A stretch of DNA of 64,000 bases. It comes from Flavobacterium buctense. GTDB taxonomy: Bacteria > Bacteroidota > Bacteroidia > Flavobacteriales > Flavobacteriaceae. The translations under genes and the position numbers were made by a program. The notes beneath the pieces are model-generated. The model was not told the origin of the DNA, searched no databases, and saw nothing but the letters and a program-made list of their open reading frames with translations. The stretch spans positions 186,001 through 250,000 of the forward strand of contig NZ_JACTAB010000003.1 of assembly GCF_014486695.1 (NCBI RefSeq). Direction: 5' to 3'. Shown here piece after piece: positions 33,625 through 43,668 of this stretch. Within the stretch, counting starts at the first letter, position 1. Each line of letters starts with the position of its first letter.

Positions 33625-33978
33625 ATGAGCTTCTTTAAAAACCTAACCGATGCCTATCCTATCCTGAAAATTTTAGGAAACCGATACGTTATTGTGTTGT
33701 GTTTTTTTATCGTTTGGATGCTTTTCATCGACAATACTTCCTATATGGAACAACGCGTCTTGAACAAACAACTTGACGAACTAGAAGACAACAAAAAATA
33801 CTATCAGGACGAAATCAGGAAAGACCAAGAAAACATCAAGTTGCTCAAAAACCCTGACCAAATAGAAAAATACGCCCGCGAAAAATACTATATGAAACGC
33901 GATAGCGAAGACGTTTACATCATCGAATTTGAAGAAGATTCGCTAAAAGAAGAACAGTCAAAATCAAAATCTTTATAA
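33625..33978 (+). CDS. FtsB/DivIC-like septum formation protein
   Basis: A 117-residue bitopic membrane protein: a short cytoplasmic N-terminus, one transmembrane helix (about 19-38; IVLCFFIVWMLFI), then a coiled coil (about 45-80). The motif LLKNPDQIEKYAREKYYMKR is the conserved DivIC/FtsB tail. Such proteins join FtsL and FtsQ in the divisome. The position between udk and the mutase genes suggests a shared transcript. Confidence 0.85.
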   Translation: MSFFKNLTDAYPILKILGNRYVIVLCFFIVWMLFIDNTSYMEQRVLNKQLDELEDNKKYYQDEIRKDQENIKLLKNPDQIEKYAREKYYMKRDSEDVYIIEFEEDSLKEEQSKSKSL

Positions 33979-33987
33979 TTACTAATC

Positions 33988-35349
33988 ATGGCTGACAATT
34001 TATTCAAGGAGTTTGAACCGGTGTCTTCCAAACAATGGAAACAACAAATTCAATACGAACTCAAAGGCGCCGATTATAACGAAACTTTAGTTTGGGAAAG
34101 CCCCGAAGGCATTAAAGTAAAACCTTTCTATCATGGTGACGGAGATCAACAAAAAATAGAAAGCAGACCAAATAGCAATACCTTTTCCATCCTTCAAAAT
34201 ATCTTTGTTCACGATGTCAAAAAATCAAACGAACGCGCTTTAGAAACTTTAAATCGAGGTGCCGAAAGCATTCGCTTTACCCTAGAGAACGAATCAATTT
34301 CTGTAGAAGAATTGATGCAAAATCTTCCTTTGGGGAACACCCGGTATTTTTTTTATTTGCCATTCCTTTCAATCGATTTCGTAAATAAAATCAATGATTT
34401 TGCTTCTAAAAACAACGCCAACATTTCCCTCCAAATTGACCCCATCGGACAATTGGTAAAAGATGGCAATTGGTTTGAAAATTTAGCCAAAGATTTTGAC
34501 AAACTGAATTCGATTGCTTCCAAAACCACTATTCCATACTTAAACATCAGCAGCGGAATTTACCAAAACGCCGGTGCCAATATGGTTCAGCAATTAGGGT
34601 ATACTTTAGCACATGTCAACGAATATTTTAATCGGGTTCCAAATATCAATCAGCCAATAACTGTCGAAATAGCTATTGGCACCAATTACTTTTTTGAAAT
34701 CGCCAAATTGCGTGCGTTGAGACTATTGTTCCAAACATTAGCCAAAGAATACAACCACAATTTCGATTGTCATATCCTCGTTACCCCAACCAAACGCAAC
34801 AAAACCTTATACGACTACAACGTCAACATGCTTCGTACGACAACCGAATGCATGTCGGCCATTTTAGGCGGTGCCGATAGCATTGCGAATTTGCCTTACG
34901 ATGCGTTGTACCATAAAGACAATGAATTTGGCGATAGAATTGCGCGCAACCAACTATTAGTACTAAAACACGAAAGCTATTTTGACAAAGTCAATAACGC
35001 AGCCGATGGCGCATATTACATCGAATCGCTAACCGAACAATTGGCTGAAAAAGCATTGCTCCTATTCAAAGATATCGAAGCCAATGGAGGTTTGATTACC
35101 CAACTAATCGAAGGCAATATCCAAAAGAAAATCAGCGAAAGCGCTGCCAAGGAACAGGAATTGTTCGATAGCGGCAAAGAAGTTTTATTGGGCACCAACA
35201 AATACCCCAACAAAAACGACAAAATGAAACACGACTTGGAATTATATCCCTTCGTAAAACAAAACCCGCGCAAAACCTTAATCACCCCGATTATTGAAAA
35301 ACGTTTGGCGGAGAAACTGGAACAGGAACGTTTATCCCAAGAAGCATAG
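33988..35349 (+). CDS. mutA: Methylmalonyl-CoA mutase small subunit
   Basis: A 453-residue subunit homologous to the catalytic barrel of the large subunit ([56 protein letters not shown]). It has no C-terminal B12-binding domain and no DxHxxG, so it is shorter than well-studied small subunits of roughly 600 residues. In known heterodimers this subunit is structural and only the large one binds cobalamin. Two bp separate it from mutB. The enzyme interconverts methylmalonyl-CoA and succinyl-CoA. Confidence 0.9.
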   Translation: MADNLFKEFEPVSSKQWKQQIQYELKGADYNETLVWESPEGIKVKPFYHGDGDQQKIESRPNSNTFSILQNIFVHDVKKSNERALETLNRGAESIRFTLENESISVEELMQNLPLGNTRYFFYLPFLSIDFVNKINDFASKNNANISLQIDPIGQLVKDGNWFENLAKDFDKLNSIASKTTIPYLNISSGIYQNAGANMVQQLGYTLAHVNEYFNRVPNINQPITVEIAIGTNYFFEIAKLRALRLLFQTLAKEYNHNFDCHILVTPTKRNKTLYDYNVNMLRTTTECMSAILGGADSIANLPYDALYHKDNEFGDRIARNQLLVLKHESYFDKVNNAADGAYYIESLTEQLAEKALLLFKDIEANGGLITQLIEGNIQKKISESAAKEQELFDSGKEVLLGTNKYPNKNDKMKHDLELYPFVKQNPRKTLITPIIEKRLAEKLEQERLSQEA

Positions 35350-35351
35350 TT

Positions 35352-37478
35352 ATGAGAAAGGATATACAACATATAGAATTAGGGAAAAGGGAAAAGGGAA
35401 AAGGGAAAAGTACCTCAACCGATAACTTCCTCACCGCCGAAAACATCGAAGTAAAACCAACTTACTCTAAAGAAGACATCGCCAATTTAGAACACTTGGG
35501 TTTTGGAGCCGGCTTTGCGCCAAATCTTCGCGGACCTTATGCGACCATGTACGTGCGTCGCCCTTGGACGATTCGCCAATATGCCGGATTTTCTACCGCA
35601 GAAGAAAGTAATGCTTTCTACCGCAGAAACTTAGCTGCGGGACAAAAAGGTTTATCCGTTGCTTTCGATTTAGCTACTCACAGAGGTTACGATTCAGACC
35701 ATGAAAGAGTGGTAGGCGATGTGGGAAAAGCCGGTGTAGCCATCGATTCTGTGGAAGATATGAAGGTTTTGTTTGACCAAATTCCGTTAAACGAAATGTC
35801 AGTTTCTATGACCATGAACGGTGCCGTATTACCTATTATGGCGTTCTATATCGTCGCTGCGGAAGAACAAGGTGTTTCGCCGGAGCAACTTTCTGGAACA
35901 ATACAAAACGATATTTTGAAGGAGTTTATGGTGCGCAATACTTACATCTATCCTCCAACGCCTTCGATGAAAATCATAGCCGATATATTCGAATATACCA
36001 GTAAAAAAATGCCGAAGTTCAACTCGATTTCCATTTCGGGTTACCACATGCAAGAAGCCGGAGCTACCGCCGATATTGAGTTGGCGTACACTTTAGCCGA
36101 TGGCTTAGAATACATCCGAACCGGTTTGGCTACCGGAATGAAGATTGATGAGTTCGCTCCTCGCCTTTCGTTTTTTTGGGCTATTGGGATGAATCATTTT
36201 ATGGAAATTGCCAAAATGCGAGCCGGAAGAATGTTATGGGCGAAACTCCTAAAACAATTCAACCCGAAAGACGAAAAATCATTGGCACTAAGAACGCATT
36301 GCCAAACCTCGGGTTGGAGTTTAACCGAACAAGACCCGTTTAACAATGTGGCTCGAACTGCTGTTGAAGCCGCTGCGGCTGCCTTTGGTGGAACCCAATC
36401 GTTACATACCAACGCCTTAGACGAAGCCATTGCTTTACCAACCGATTTCTCGGCACGAATCGCTAGAAATACGCAGATATTTTTACAGGAAGAAACCAAA
36501 ATCTGCAAAACAGTCGACCCTTGGGCGGGCAGTTATTACGTAGAAAGTTTAACCGCTGAAATCACCGAGAAAGCTTGGGCACTAATCGAAGAAGTAGAAA
36601 CTTTAGGCGGGATGACCAAAGCCATCGAAGCGGGAATTCCGAAATTACGAATCGAAGAAGCTGCTGCGCGTAAACAAGCGCGAATCGACAGTTCACAAGA
36701 TATCATCGTTGGGGTCAACAAATACCGCTTAGACAAAGAAGATCCATTGCACATTTTGGATGTCGACAACCAAATGGTGCGCAAACAACAAATCGAACAA
36801 TTACAACAGATAAAAGCCACGCGTGACAACGATAAAGTAAAAGCGTGTTTGGCCCAATTAACCGACTGTGCGAAAAACGGAAACGATAATTTATTATCTT
36901 TAGCCGTAGAAGCAGCCCGAAACCGAGCGACCTTAGGAGAAATCAGTGATGCCTTGGAAACCGTTTTCGGACGCTATAAAGCACAAATCAGAAGTTTTAG
37001 CGGCGTGTATAGTAAAGAAATAAAAAACGACGAGAGCTTTGAAAAAGCCAAACAATTAGCCGACGCTTTCGCCAAGAAAGAAGGTCGCCGACCGCGTATT
37101 ATGATTGCCAAAATGGGACAAGACGGTCACGACCGCGGTGCCAAAGTGGTAGCCACCGGTTATGCCGACGTAGGTTTTGATGTAGACATTGGCCCTTTAT
37201 TCCAAACCCCGGAAGAAGCGGCTAAACAAGCCGTGGAAAACGACGTGCATATCATAGGCGTTTCCTCCTTAGCGGCCGGACATAAAACCCTCGTTCCCCA
37301 AGTAATCGAAGAACTCAAAAAATACGGTCGCGAAGATATTATGGTGATTGTTGGCGGTGTAATTCCGGCGCAAGATTACCAATTCCTCTTTGATGCCGGA
37401 GCCGTTGCGGTTTTTGGTCCGGGAACGAAGATTAGCGAAGCGGCGATAAATATCCTTGAGGTACTGTTAGAAGAATAA
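35352..37478 (+). CDS. mutB: Methylmalonyl-CoA mutase large (B12-binding) subunit
   Basis: A 708-residue adenosylcobalamin enzyme. The catalytic barrel carries [20 protein letters not shown] and [20 protein letters not shown]. The B12 domain at about 575-705 has [12 protein letters not shown] (Asp591-x-His593, lower ligand), the [12 protein letters not shown] loop and VIVGGVIP. It isomerises methylmalonyl-CoA to succinyl-CoA in propionate and branched-chain metabolism. Residues 12-20 are encoded by four perfect GGGAAAA heptamers (35382-35409) in a stretch of low conservation before the barrel. Any gain or loss of one unit would shift the frame. No meaB chaperone gene is adjacent. Confidence 0.95.
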   Translation: MRKDIQHIELGKREKGKGKSTSTDNFLTAENIEVKPTYSKEDIANLEHLGFGAGFAPNLRGPYATMYVRRPWTIRQYAGFSTAEESNAFYRRNLAAGQKGLSVAFDLATHRGYDSDHERVVGDVGKAGVAIDSVEDMKVLFDQIPLNEMSVSMTMNGAVLPIMAFYIVAAEEQGVSPEQLSGTIQNDILKEFMVRNTYIYPPTPSMKIIADIFEYTSKKMPKFNSISISGYHMQEAGATADIELAYTLADGLEYIRTGLATGMKIDEFAPRLSFFWAIGMNHFMEIAKMRAGRMLWAKLLKQFNPKDEKSLALRTHCQTSGWSLTEQDPFNNVARTAVEAAAAAFGGTQSLHTNALDEAIALPTDFSARIARNTQIFLQEETKICKTVDPWAGSYYVESLTAEITEKAWALIEEVETLGGMTKAIEAGIPKLRIEEAAARKQARIDSSQDIIVGVNKYRLDKEDPLHILDVDNQMVRKQQIEQLQQIKATRDNDKVKACLAQLTDCAKNGNDNLLSLAVEAARNRATLGEISDALETVFGRYKAQIRSFSGVYSKEIKNDESFEKAKQLADAFAKKEGRRPRIMIAKMGQDGHDRGAKVVATGYADVGFDVDIGPLFQTPEEAAKQAVENDVHIIGVSSLAAGHKTLVPQVIEELKKYGREDIMVIVGGVIPAQDYQFLFDAGAVAVFGPGTKISEAAINILEVLLEE
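35382..35409 (+). repeat. (GGGAAAA)4 repeat inside mutB
   Basis: Four exact tandem copies of a 7-nt unit, 30 bp after the mutB ATG. Because 7 is not a multiple of 3, slippage by one unit would truncate the protein. Confidence 0.95.
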
Positions 37479-37480
37479 CA

Positions 37481-38938
37481 GTGAAAAAGGAAGAAAATCA
37501 AAAAGCCGGCTGGACCAGTTGTGAGGAATGTCATGGACTTGGTAAAAAAAGTCGCCGACTTCGAAAGAAAGTACGACTCGAATTCAAGGCAGCCTTAGAT
37601 TTATTTGAAAAAACAAAAGGCGAAGGAATAGCTCCGGTTCTCCCTAAAGCACCTCTGTATACCTGCCCCAACTGTTCCGGATCGGGACTGGTGGCTGCAG
37701 ACTTACCTCCTATTGCCGATACCGAAAACTACCCACACGTGGCCATTATTGGCGGTGGTATAGGTGGCGTTGCGATGGCCGTGGCCTGTTTGCATCGCGG
37801 TATCCCTTTTACCCTTTATGAACGTGATAAAAGCTTTGATGCCCGAGCCCAGGGCTATGGCCTCACTTTGCAACAAGCCAGTAAAGCCATTGCCGGATTG
37901 GGTATAGCGAAATTGGAAGAAGGTGTGGTTTCGACAAGACATTTGGTTCACACCACCGAAGGAAAAGTAATTGGGGAATGGGGCATGAGAAAGTGGATGG
38001 GCGCTGATTCCCAAAAGACCCTAAAAAGCAGAAATGTACATATCGCACGGCAGTCGTTGCGCGCTGCGCTGCTGAAACAACTCAACGGGCATGAAGTGAT
38101 ACAATGGGGCCATCAGTTAACCGATTTTAAGGAAGTTGACAACGAAGGTATTCACCTGAGCTTTCAAGTGAACGGCCAAATAAAAATAGCCAAGGCTGAC
38201 CTAGTGGTGGGTGCCGATGGCATTCGCAGTTCGGTGCGCAGTTTGTTGATTGGTGAGAACGTTACCCCTTTGCGCTACCTCGGCTGTATTGTGATATTAG
38301 GGATTTGCCCTTTGGCAGCTCTTGAAGGTCATGACAGTTCTTTACTCGATTCGGCTACGGTATTCCAAACAGCCAATGGCCATGAACGCATTTATATAAT
38401 GCCTTATTCGCCAGACTCCGTAATGTGGCAGTTGAGCTACCCAATGCCCGAAAATGAGGCGAAAGCGCTGTGTGCAAAGGGCATTCCCGCAGTCAAGCAA
38501 GAAGCCGGTCATAGGACCCAATGGCACAATCCTATTCCGCAAATTGTTGCGGCCACGCCGGAAACACACCTAACTGCCTATCCGGTGTATGATCGAGAAT
38601 TACTCGATTCTAGCTTGTTGGATAAATGTGGTGCTTCCACCCTGATTGGTGATGCGGCGCACCCTATGAGCCCTTTCAAAGGACAAGGGGCAAACCAAGC
38701 AATACTGGATGCACTCGCACTGGCCCGATCAATAACAAAAGCATGCAGGCCTTCATCTCAATGGAGAAAAGCCGGTGTGCGAAAAAGCATCTTGACCGGA
38801 TTTGAAACAGAAATGTTAGCGCGCTCTGCTATCAAAGTAAAAGAATCTGAAGCCGCAGCACAGTTCTTACATTCTGAAATTGTACTCTATGAAGGTGATG
38901 AACCCAGAGGGCGTTGTTTGCGGGATAATAGTAACTAA
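37481..38938 (+). CDS. FAD-dependent monooxygenase with N-terminal DnaJ-like zinc motif
   Basis: A 485-residue protein read from a GTG 2 bp after the mutB stop. Residues 1-75 carry two CxxCxGxG motifs (Cys14/Cys17 and Cys62/Cys65), as in the DnaJ zinc domain. From residue 85 follows a group A flavin monooxygenase: GGGIGG at 91-96, YERD at the end of the second strand, VVGADGIRSSVRS in the middle, and IGDAAHPMSPFKGQGANQAI near 388-407. The fold is shared with PHBH and TetX. The substrate is unknown. The zinc-motif fusion is unusual for this family and could hold the enzyme to a partner protein. Confidence 0.82.
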   Translation: MKKEENQKAGWTSCEECHGLGKKSRRLRKKVRLEFKAALDLFEKTKGEGIAPVLPKAPLYTCPNCSGSGLVAADLPPIADTENYPHVAIIGGGIGGVAMAVACLHRGIPFTLYERDKSFDARAQGYGLTLQQASKAIAGLGIAKLEEGVVSTRHLVHTTEGKVIGEWGMRKWMGADSQKTLKSRNVHIARQSLRAALLKQLNGHEVIQWGHQLTDFKEVDNEGIHLSFQVNGQIKIAKADLVVGADGIRSSVRSLLIGENVTPLRYLGCIVILGICPLAALEGHDSSLLDSATVFQTANGHERIYIMPYSPDSVMWQLSYPMPENEAKALCAKGIPAVKQEAGHRTQWHNPIPQIVAATPETHLTAYPVYDRELLDSSLLDKCGASTLIGDAAHPMSPFKGQGANQAILDALALARSITKACRPSSQWRKAGVRKSILTGFETEMLARSAIKVKESEAAAQFLHSEIVLYEGDEPRGRCLRDNSN

Positions 38939-38939
38939 A

Positions 38940-39083
38940 CCTTTCCCACCGCCCTACCCAAAACCACCACTTTCCCAATCCGGAACACCGGTTTCCTAAC
39001 CCAGCGCACCACAATCCCAACTCAGAAAACCACTATTCTAATTAAAAAACCACTTTCCCAACTCGGGAAACCACAGTACCTCC
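38940..39083 (+). repeat. Degenerate tandem repeat of about 21 bp
   Basis: About six imperfect units with a consensus near AAACCACTTTCCCAACTCGG follow the monooxygenase gene. Best pair: CACTTTCCCAATCCGG at about 38968 and CACTTTCCCAACTCGG at about 39051. C-rich and clearly unlike the flanking AT-rich DNA. Confidence 0.6.
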
Positions 39084-39163
39084 AATTATTTATTCAAAAA
39101 AAACAAACATCTTCTCTTGATTTATCGTAACTTGGTTATCCTAAAAATTTTCACTGATACACC

Positions 39164-39373
39164 ATGATGATTACTGGAAAAAATAACGAACCTATTGTAC
39201 TCATTATTGTGACGAGTATTGTTGTGTATTCTATTATTCGCAGTAAAAAGCTCAGTTATTTGGGACACCAATGGAGACATCATATCATTAAGCCATCGAT
39301 GAAAGCACTTCGTAGAAAATCAATTATGGATAGAGAAATAAAAAGAACCTTATCCAATCAGGCTCACATTTAA
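39164..39373 (+). CDS. Small hypothetical membrane protein
   Basis: A 69-residue frame with an ATG: one hydrophobic helix (about 9-25; PIVLIIVTSIVVYSII) then a basic tail rich in Lys, Arg and His. This is a common layout of real small inner-membrane proteins. The upstream TAACTTGG is a weak -7 match. It lies between a repeat-rich gap and a large T9SS gene, with no overlap. I do not recognise the family; it could be non-coding. Confidence 0.4.
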   Translation: MMITGKNNEPIVLIIVTSIVVYSIIRSKKLSYLGHQWRHHIIKPSMKALRRKSIMDREIKRTLSNQAHI

Positions 39374-39546
39374 CCTTCAAGGAGCATAAAATTACTATAT
39401 ATTTAGACGTTGCATTCTTTCCTGTAAAGCTTAGGATAAGTGTAAAAAAACCACAACAACTTTACAGATTCACCTAAATTTCATACTTTTAAATCTTCAA
39501 TTGTCTGGAAATTAACATTATCCACTTCAATTGCTAAACAGTTGCT

Positions 39547-42500
39547 ATGAAAAATTGGTTTTACAGACTCGCTATTGTATTGCTTTTGCTAGGCCCAATT
39601 GCCTGCTATAGCTTTACCTTTTCGGTAACCCCAACCAATGAAACTTGTGCAGGTAATGGGACTTTAACCTTTAATGTTTCTAATCCTGATCCTTCGGGTT
39701 CTATCGTTTATATTGTTTATAAACTCCCCAATCTTACTACGCCTTATGCCTCTTTAACAACCAATTTCTTAAGCGGACTCACAGCCGGTACTTATCGTGT
39801 GGTAGCCCGAGAAACCGTTGGTGGCAACACCACAATTCAAGAAGTCGATGTTACCATCAACAGTGTTTTGGTACCACTTGTATATACAGTGCAATCCGTT
39901 AACCAAGCTTGTTCAAATACTAGTCTAGTCACGGTTACAGTCAGCTCCGGTTCAGCGGCCAGTTATGAAATCTTTTTTGGTCCGGCGACCTTTCCCATAC
40001 AAACTTCAAATGTGTTTTCCGGTGTACCTGCCGGCACTTACAGAATCAGGGTGATTGACCATTGTGGCAATGCAGTGGTTCAAACTTTTATTGTTTCTGT
40101 AAACCCAAACAATCTGAATATTGGCGCACCGGTTTATTCAGAAACTACTCCGCCTTCTTGTACCCAAATAATAGTTGCCAATACCTTAACACCCTCACCG
40201 GGAAATACTATTGCTTATCCGCTCACGGTGCTGTATACCATTTACCTACCAAGCGGCACTACTGATACTGTACAAGTAGTCTTAAATTCGGGAAACCCTA
40301 CTTCCGCGGTGCTCTCCCAAACCTTTCCATTCTTTATCAATGAGGAGTATACTTATGAAATGACGATTACCGATGCTTGTGGCATAACCTCTTCCGGTAC
40401 TTATGCGATAAGTAACCTCATTACCTTGGAATCTACAGTAGAGGATTTGGAATGCCTATATTTTTTTGTACTCAATGTGGGTAATTTTGCCGGTTCTTAC
40501 ACCCTTACTTTCGATGCCTTTCCTGCGGGCTTTAACCCTACTGATTTTAATACCGCTTATCCCGGACCGTTTTCGCTACCGAGTGTAACTTTCGGCAGCG
40601 ACACGCAATCGGTTCCCGAAGGCAATTATACCGTAACCGTAACCGACCCCTGCGGCAAAACGGAAACCATAGATTTCGAAGTGGTCTACGAACCGCCTTT
40701 GGCCAATATGGTGGGCAACAACAATGGCTGTCAATCGGCTAATGGTCAAATCATAGGTTTTGTTGAAGGTCGGGATATTATTAACGCAGTCATAACGGTT
40801 GCACCGGCAGCCTATTCCTTTCCGCTTCCTCATGATGTAAGCGCCTTAATTAACGCAGGTGGGGTTTTGGTTGTCAGTCCGGTTCCTGTAGGCGATTATA
40901 CCCTAGTAGTTACTGATGAATGCGGCTATGTTCATGACCCGCTGCAAGTTACTGTACCGGTCTATTCAGATGTTGGGGTTACTACCAATATCCTGCAAGG
41001 TTGTGGTCGGGGTCGAGGAGCTATTGAAATGATCAGTGGCAATGGAAATCTGACTTCGGTGAGTATTGTCAATGCGCCGAGCACCTTTCCTTTTGTACTG
41101 CCTTATGATATTTCCAATCATATAGTGGCTTCAGGAAAACTCTATTTTAATGATTTGCCGGCCGGAAATTATACCTTCAGAACAACAGACAATTGTGGTT
41201 TTGTGAACAATACCCCTATAGTTATTGAAGGCTATACCGTAACCGTGAGTGACTATTCCCTAATAATAGGCTGTGGCGCCTTTGATCTTCCGCTCACTTT
41301 TCTCAGCAATATTACTGTTGGGGAAACCTTTTGGCTCCAAAAATTACTCTATCCCGCAACCGGAATATGGGGCCATCCGGAGACAGAAGCCCCTTATAGT
41401 CCGGGAAACATACCCGATGCGGTCACCGGAATTGAATTGTTGAATAACAGTATTAATCCCAACTTGATTTTCAATGGTACGTTTCGAATTGTACATCATT
41501 TTACTTCCTTCAACAACGGTAGTGATATGAACAACAATGTTGTGTCTAGTGAAATCAAAGACTGCATAGAAATCTTATCTCCTGAATTAACCTTTGACAG
41601 GGTTTTGGCGATAAATGATGTCTTTAGGGTTCCTTGTTCTACCAATGGAAATCTCGATGTAATTCTTTTTACCAGTGGCGAACCACCGTTGCAATTTACT
41701 ATAGTTGAAAAAGATGGTTTGCCGTTTTTTATTGACAATGGATCGTCAAACATTTTTGTGAATTTGGAACCCGGGATTTATAAATTTCAAATCGAAGACA
41801 ATTGTGGCAACACTATCATAAGAACCTTTGATGTCTCTGATTTAGAATCGCTGGTAGTGGTTTATCCAACATGCAATTTATTTAGTTGTTCGAATATCAT
41901 TACGGGTAATGAAACTTTTAATTTAGCTTCACAAGCCGCTACCATTTTGGGAATCCAATCTCCTACGAATTATACCCTTTCCTATTTCACAAGCCAAGCC
42001 AATGCGGATAACAATATCAATCCTATTACCAACATTACTGCATTCAATCCTACTTCGAATCCCCAAACGATTTATGTGAGATTGATTTTTAATCAGTTTC
42101 CCAATTGTTATCAAACAGGTTCTTTTGAGGTGATTAGTGGTCAAAACCCTATTATCCCATTAAGTCCCGAATATTCCCTTTGTGACGGCCAGCCCGTGCT
42201 GCTTGATGCCGGTGTTGGCAATCTTCCATCCACAGCCTATTCTTGGTCAAACGGATTAAATACCAATGCCATAACCATCAGTGAAACAGGCACCACTAAT
42301 GTGACAGTTACTGCCACTAACACTTATGGCTCTTGCAACAATGTGCCACAAACCTGTACTGTTTCCAAGGATATAGTTGTAAATATTGCCATTGTTCCTG
42401 AGATTGACTACATCACGTTAAATGACTGGACTGCTGATGAAAACAGCATTACTATTGTGACCACCCAATCGGGTGATTTTGAATATTCTATTGATGGCGA

Positions 42501-42864
42501 AAACTATCAAGTAGACAACAGTTTTACGCAATTATCACCCGGACTTTATACGGTTTATGTTCGAGACATCGCAGGTTGCCGAGTTGTTACACAAGTAGTA
42601 TGGCTGCTGAATTACCCGCATTATTTTACCCCTAACGGCGATGGGATTCATGATTATTGGTCCATCAAGAATTCGGAAAACGAACCCCATTTTCAAGTGT
42701 ATATTTATGACCGTTACGGAAAACTCATCACCGGATTCCCATCGGGAAGTGTTGGTTGGGATGGAACGCTCAATGGAAGACAATTATTTTCAGACGACTA
42801 TTGGTTTGTGGTGCAAAGAGAAGATGGTCGACTATTGAAAGGTCATTTTACTTTGAAACGATAA
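39547..42864 (+). CDS. Giant secreted repeat protein with T9SS type B (gliding-associated) C-terminal domain
   Basis: An 1105-residue secreted protein with a signal peptide (about 1-22). A chain of SprB-like/Ig-like beta modules follows, each closing with a motif such as LPAGNYTFRTTDNCG, VPVGDYTLVVTDECG or VPAGTYRIRVIDHCG (at least six copies between residues 90 and 760). The end is YFTPNGDGIHDYWSI to LKGHFTLKR, the gliding motility-associated type B sorting domain. It is probably a surface adhesin carried by the T9SS/gliding apparatus. No neighbouring PorP/SprF gene is present, although type B cargo often has one. Confidence 0.88.
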   Translation: MKNWFYRLAIVLLLLGPIACYSFTFSVTPTNETCAGNGTLTFNVSNPDPSGSIVYIVYKLPNLTTPYASLTTNFLSGLTAGTYRVVARETVGGNTTIQEVDVTINSVLVPLVYTVQSVNQACSNTSLVTVTVSSGSAASYEIFFGPATFPIQTSNVFSGVPAGTYRIRVIDHCGNAVVQTFIVSVNPNNLNIGAPVYSETTPPSCTQIIVANTLTPSPGNTIAYPLTVLYTIYLPSGTTDTVQVVLNSGNPTSAVLSQTFPFFINEEYTYEMTITDACGITSSGTYAISNLITLESTVEDLECLYFFVLNVGNFAGSYTLTFDAFPAGFNPTDFNTAYPGPFSLPSVTFGSDTQSVPEGNYTVTVTDPCGKTETIDFEVVYEPPLANMVGNNNGCQSANGQIIGFVEGRDIINAVITVAPAAYSFPLPHDVSALINAGGVLVVSPVPVGDYTLVVTDECGYVHDPLQVTVPVYSDVGVTTNILQGCGRGRGAIEMISGNGNLTSVSIVNAPSTFPFVLPYDISNHIVASGKLYFNDLPAGNYTFRTTDNCGFVNNTPIVIEGYTVTVSDYSLIIGCGAFDLPLTFLSNITVGETFWLQKLLYPATGIWGHPETEAPYSPGNIPDAVTGIELLNNSINPNLIFNGTFRIVHHFTSFNNGSDMNNNVVSSEIKDCIEILSPELTFDRVLAINDVFRVPCSTNGNLDVILFTSGEPPLQFTIVEKDGLPFFIDNGSSNIFVNLEPGIYKFQIEDNCGNTIIRTFDVSDLESLVVVYPTCNLFSCSNIITGNETFNLASQAATILGIQSPTNYTLSYFTSQANADNNINPITNITAFNPTSNPQTIYVRLIFNQFPNCYQTGSFEVISGQNPIIPLSPEYSLCDGQPVLLDAGVGNLPSTAYSWSNGLNTNAITISETGTTNVTVTATNTYGSCNNVPQTCTVSKDIVVNIAIVPEIDYITLNDWTADENSITIVTTQSGDFEYSIDGENYQVDNSFTQLSPGLYTVYVRDIAGCRVVTQVVWLLNYPHYFTPNGDGIHDYWSIKNSENEPHFQVYIYDRYGKLITGFPSGSVGWDGTLNGRQLFSDDYWFVVQREDGRLLKGHFTLKR

Positions 42865-43093
42865 TCCAAAGGGCAATCTTATCTTTTGAGTTTAAAAACT
42901 AGGAGATGGTCTAATGCTGTACAAATCAACTCAATTCCTATACTTCCTTTATAGTAAAGCGCATCCCAACTAAATCGATATAGTATTTTAAAAAATTGCG
43001 TCTTTACTAATCAACTTTACAAAAATTATCACTACTTTTATAACACCCCAATCTTGTCATGCATACAAAATTAGTAACCAAAACCACCAATTT

Positions 43094-43597
43094 ATGAAAA
43101 ACAAGATGTTAAAAGGTATCGTTCTTAGTATCGTATCTATTTTATTTTTTGCTTGCGAATCCAAAAAAGTAGAAGCAGTAGCTATAGACAAAGAACAAAT
43201 CAAAAATGAAATTCAAGCCATTGAAAACAAAATGGCAGAAATGTTCAACGACAGAACAGTAAAAGCCGAAGAATATTATGCTGAAGATGCCATTAGTTTT
43301 TCTCAGAACAAACTGCCTTTAGAAGGTAAGACTGCTATTGAAAAATCAATTAAAGAGGACTTAGAGAATTTTCCAAAAGGGTATCAAATTGCTTTTGTAG
43401 TCAATGAAATTTTCCCTTCCAATGATGGAATTCAAGTGGTTGAAATAGGTAATTACAGGGTTTCCGATTCTACCAGTACACCGCTATACACCGGAAATTA
43501 TATTGCAGTTTTTGAAAAAAGAGACGGTAAATATGTCTGCATCCGAGATATGTCGGCTTCAGATAAAAATAAAAACGAAGAAACTGAAAAAGAATAA
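43094..43597 (+). CDS. DUF4440/SnoaL-like lipoprotein
   Basis: A 167-residue lipoprotein with lipobox LFFAC (Cys21). The mature part has the NTF2-like pattern of DUF4440: an N-terminal helix (IKNEIQAIENKMAEMFNDRT), AEEYYAEDAISFSQNKLPLE, then strands ending GNYIAVFEKRDGKYVCIRDM. These proteins often bind small ligands; no catalytic residues can be assigned. A terminator follows at 43619-43648. Confidence 0.78.
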   Translation: MKNKMLKGIVLSIVSILFFACESKKVEAVAIDKEQIKNEIQAIENKMAEMFNDRTVKAEEYYAEDAISFSQNKLPLEGKTAIEKSIKEDLENFPKGYQIAFVVNEIFPSNDGIQVVEIGNYRVSDSTSTPLYTGNYIAVFEKRDGKYVCIRDMSASDKNKNEETEKE

Positions 43598-43618
43598 CAA
43601 CAACTCTCTTATAGTTTA

Positions 43619-43648
43619 TAAAGCACTTCTTTTGAGGTGCTTTTTTTA
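43619..43648 (+). terminator. Terminator
   Basis: AAGCACTTC pairs with GAGGTGCTT (one T-G) around TTTT, followed by seven T. Confidence 0.75.
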
Positions 43649-43668
43649 TCTTTACCAAAAACAAATTC

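Noticed and set aside
37481..38938. Calling the FAD monooxygenase a tetracycline-inactivating TetX
   Set aside because: The key GDAAHxMPPFAGQGVN signature is only partly matched and an N-terminal zinc region is present; the substrate cannot be assigned.
38940..39083. Possible CRISPR array
   Set aside because: Units are imperfect, contiguous and about 21 bp with no unique spacers; no cas gene in the window.
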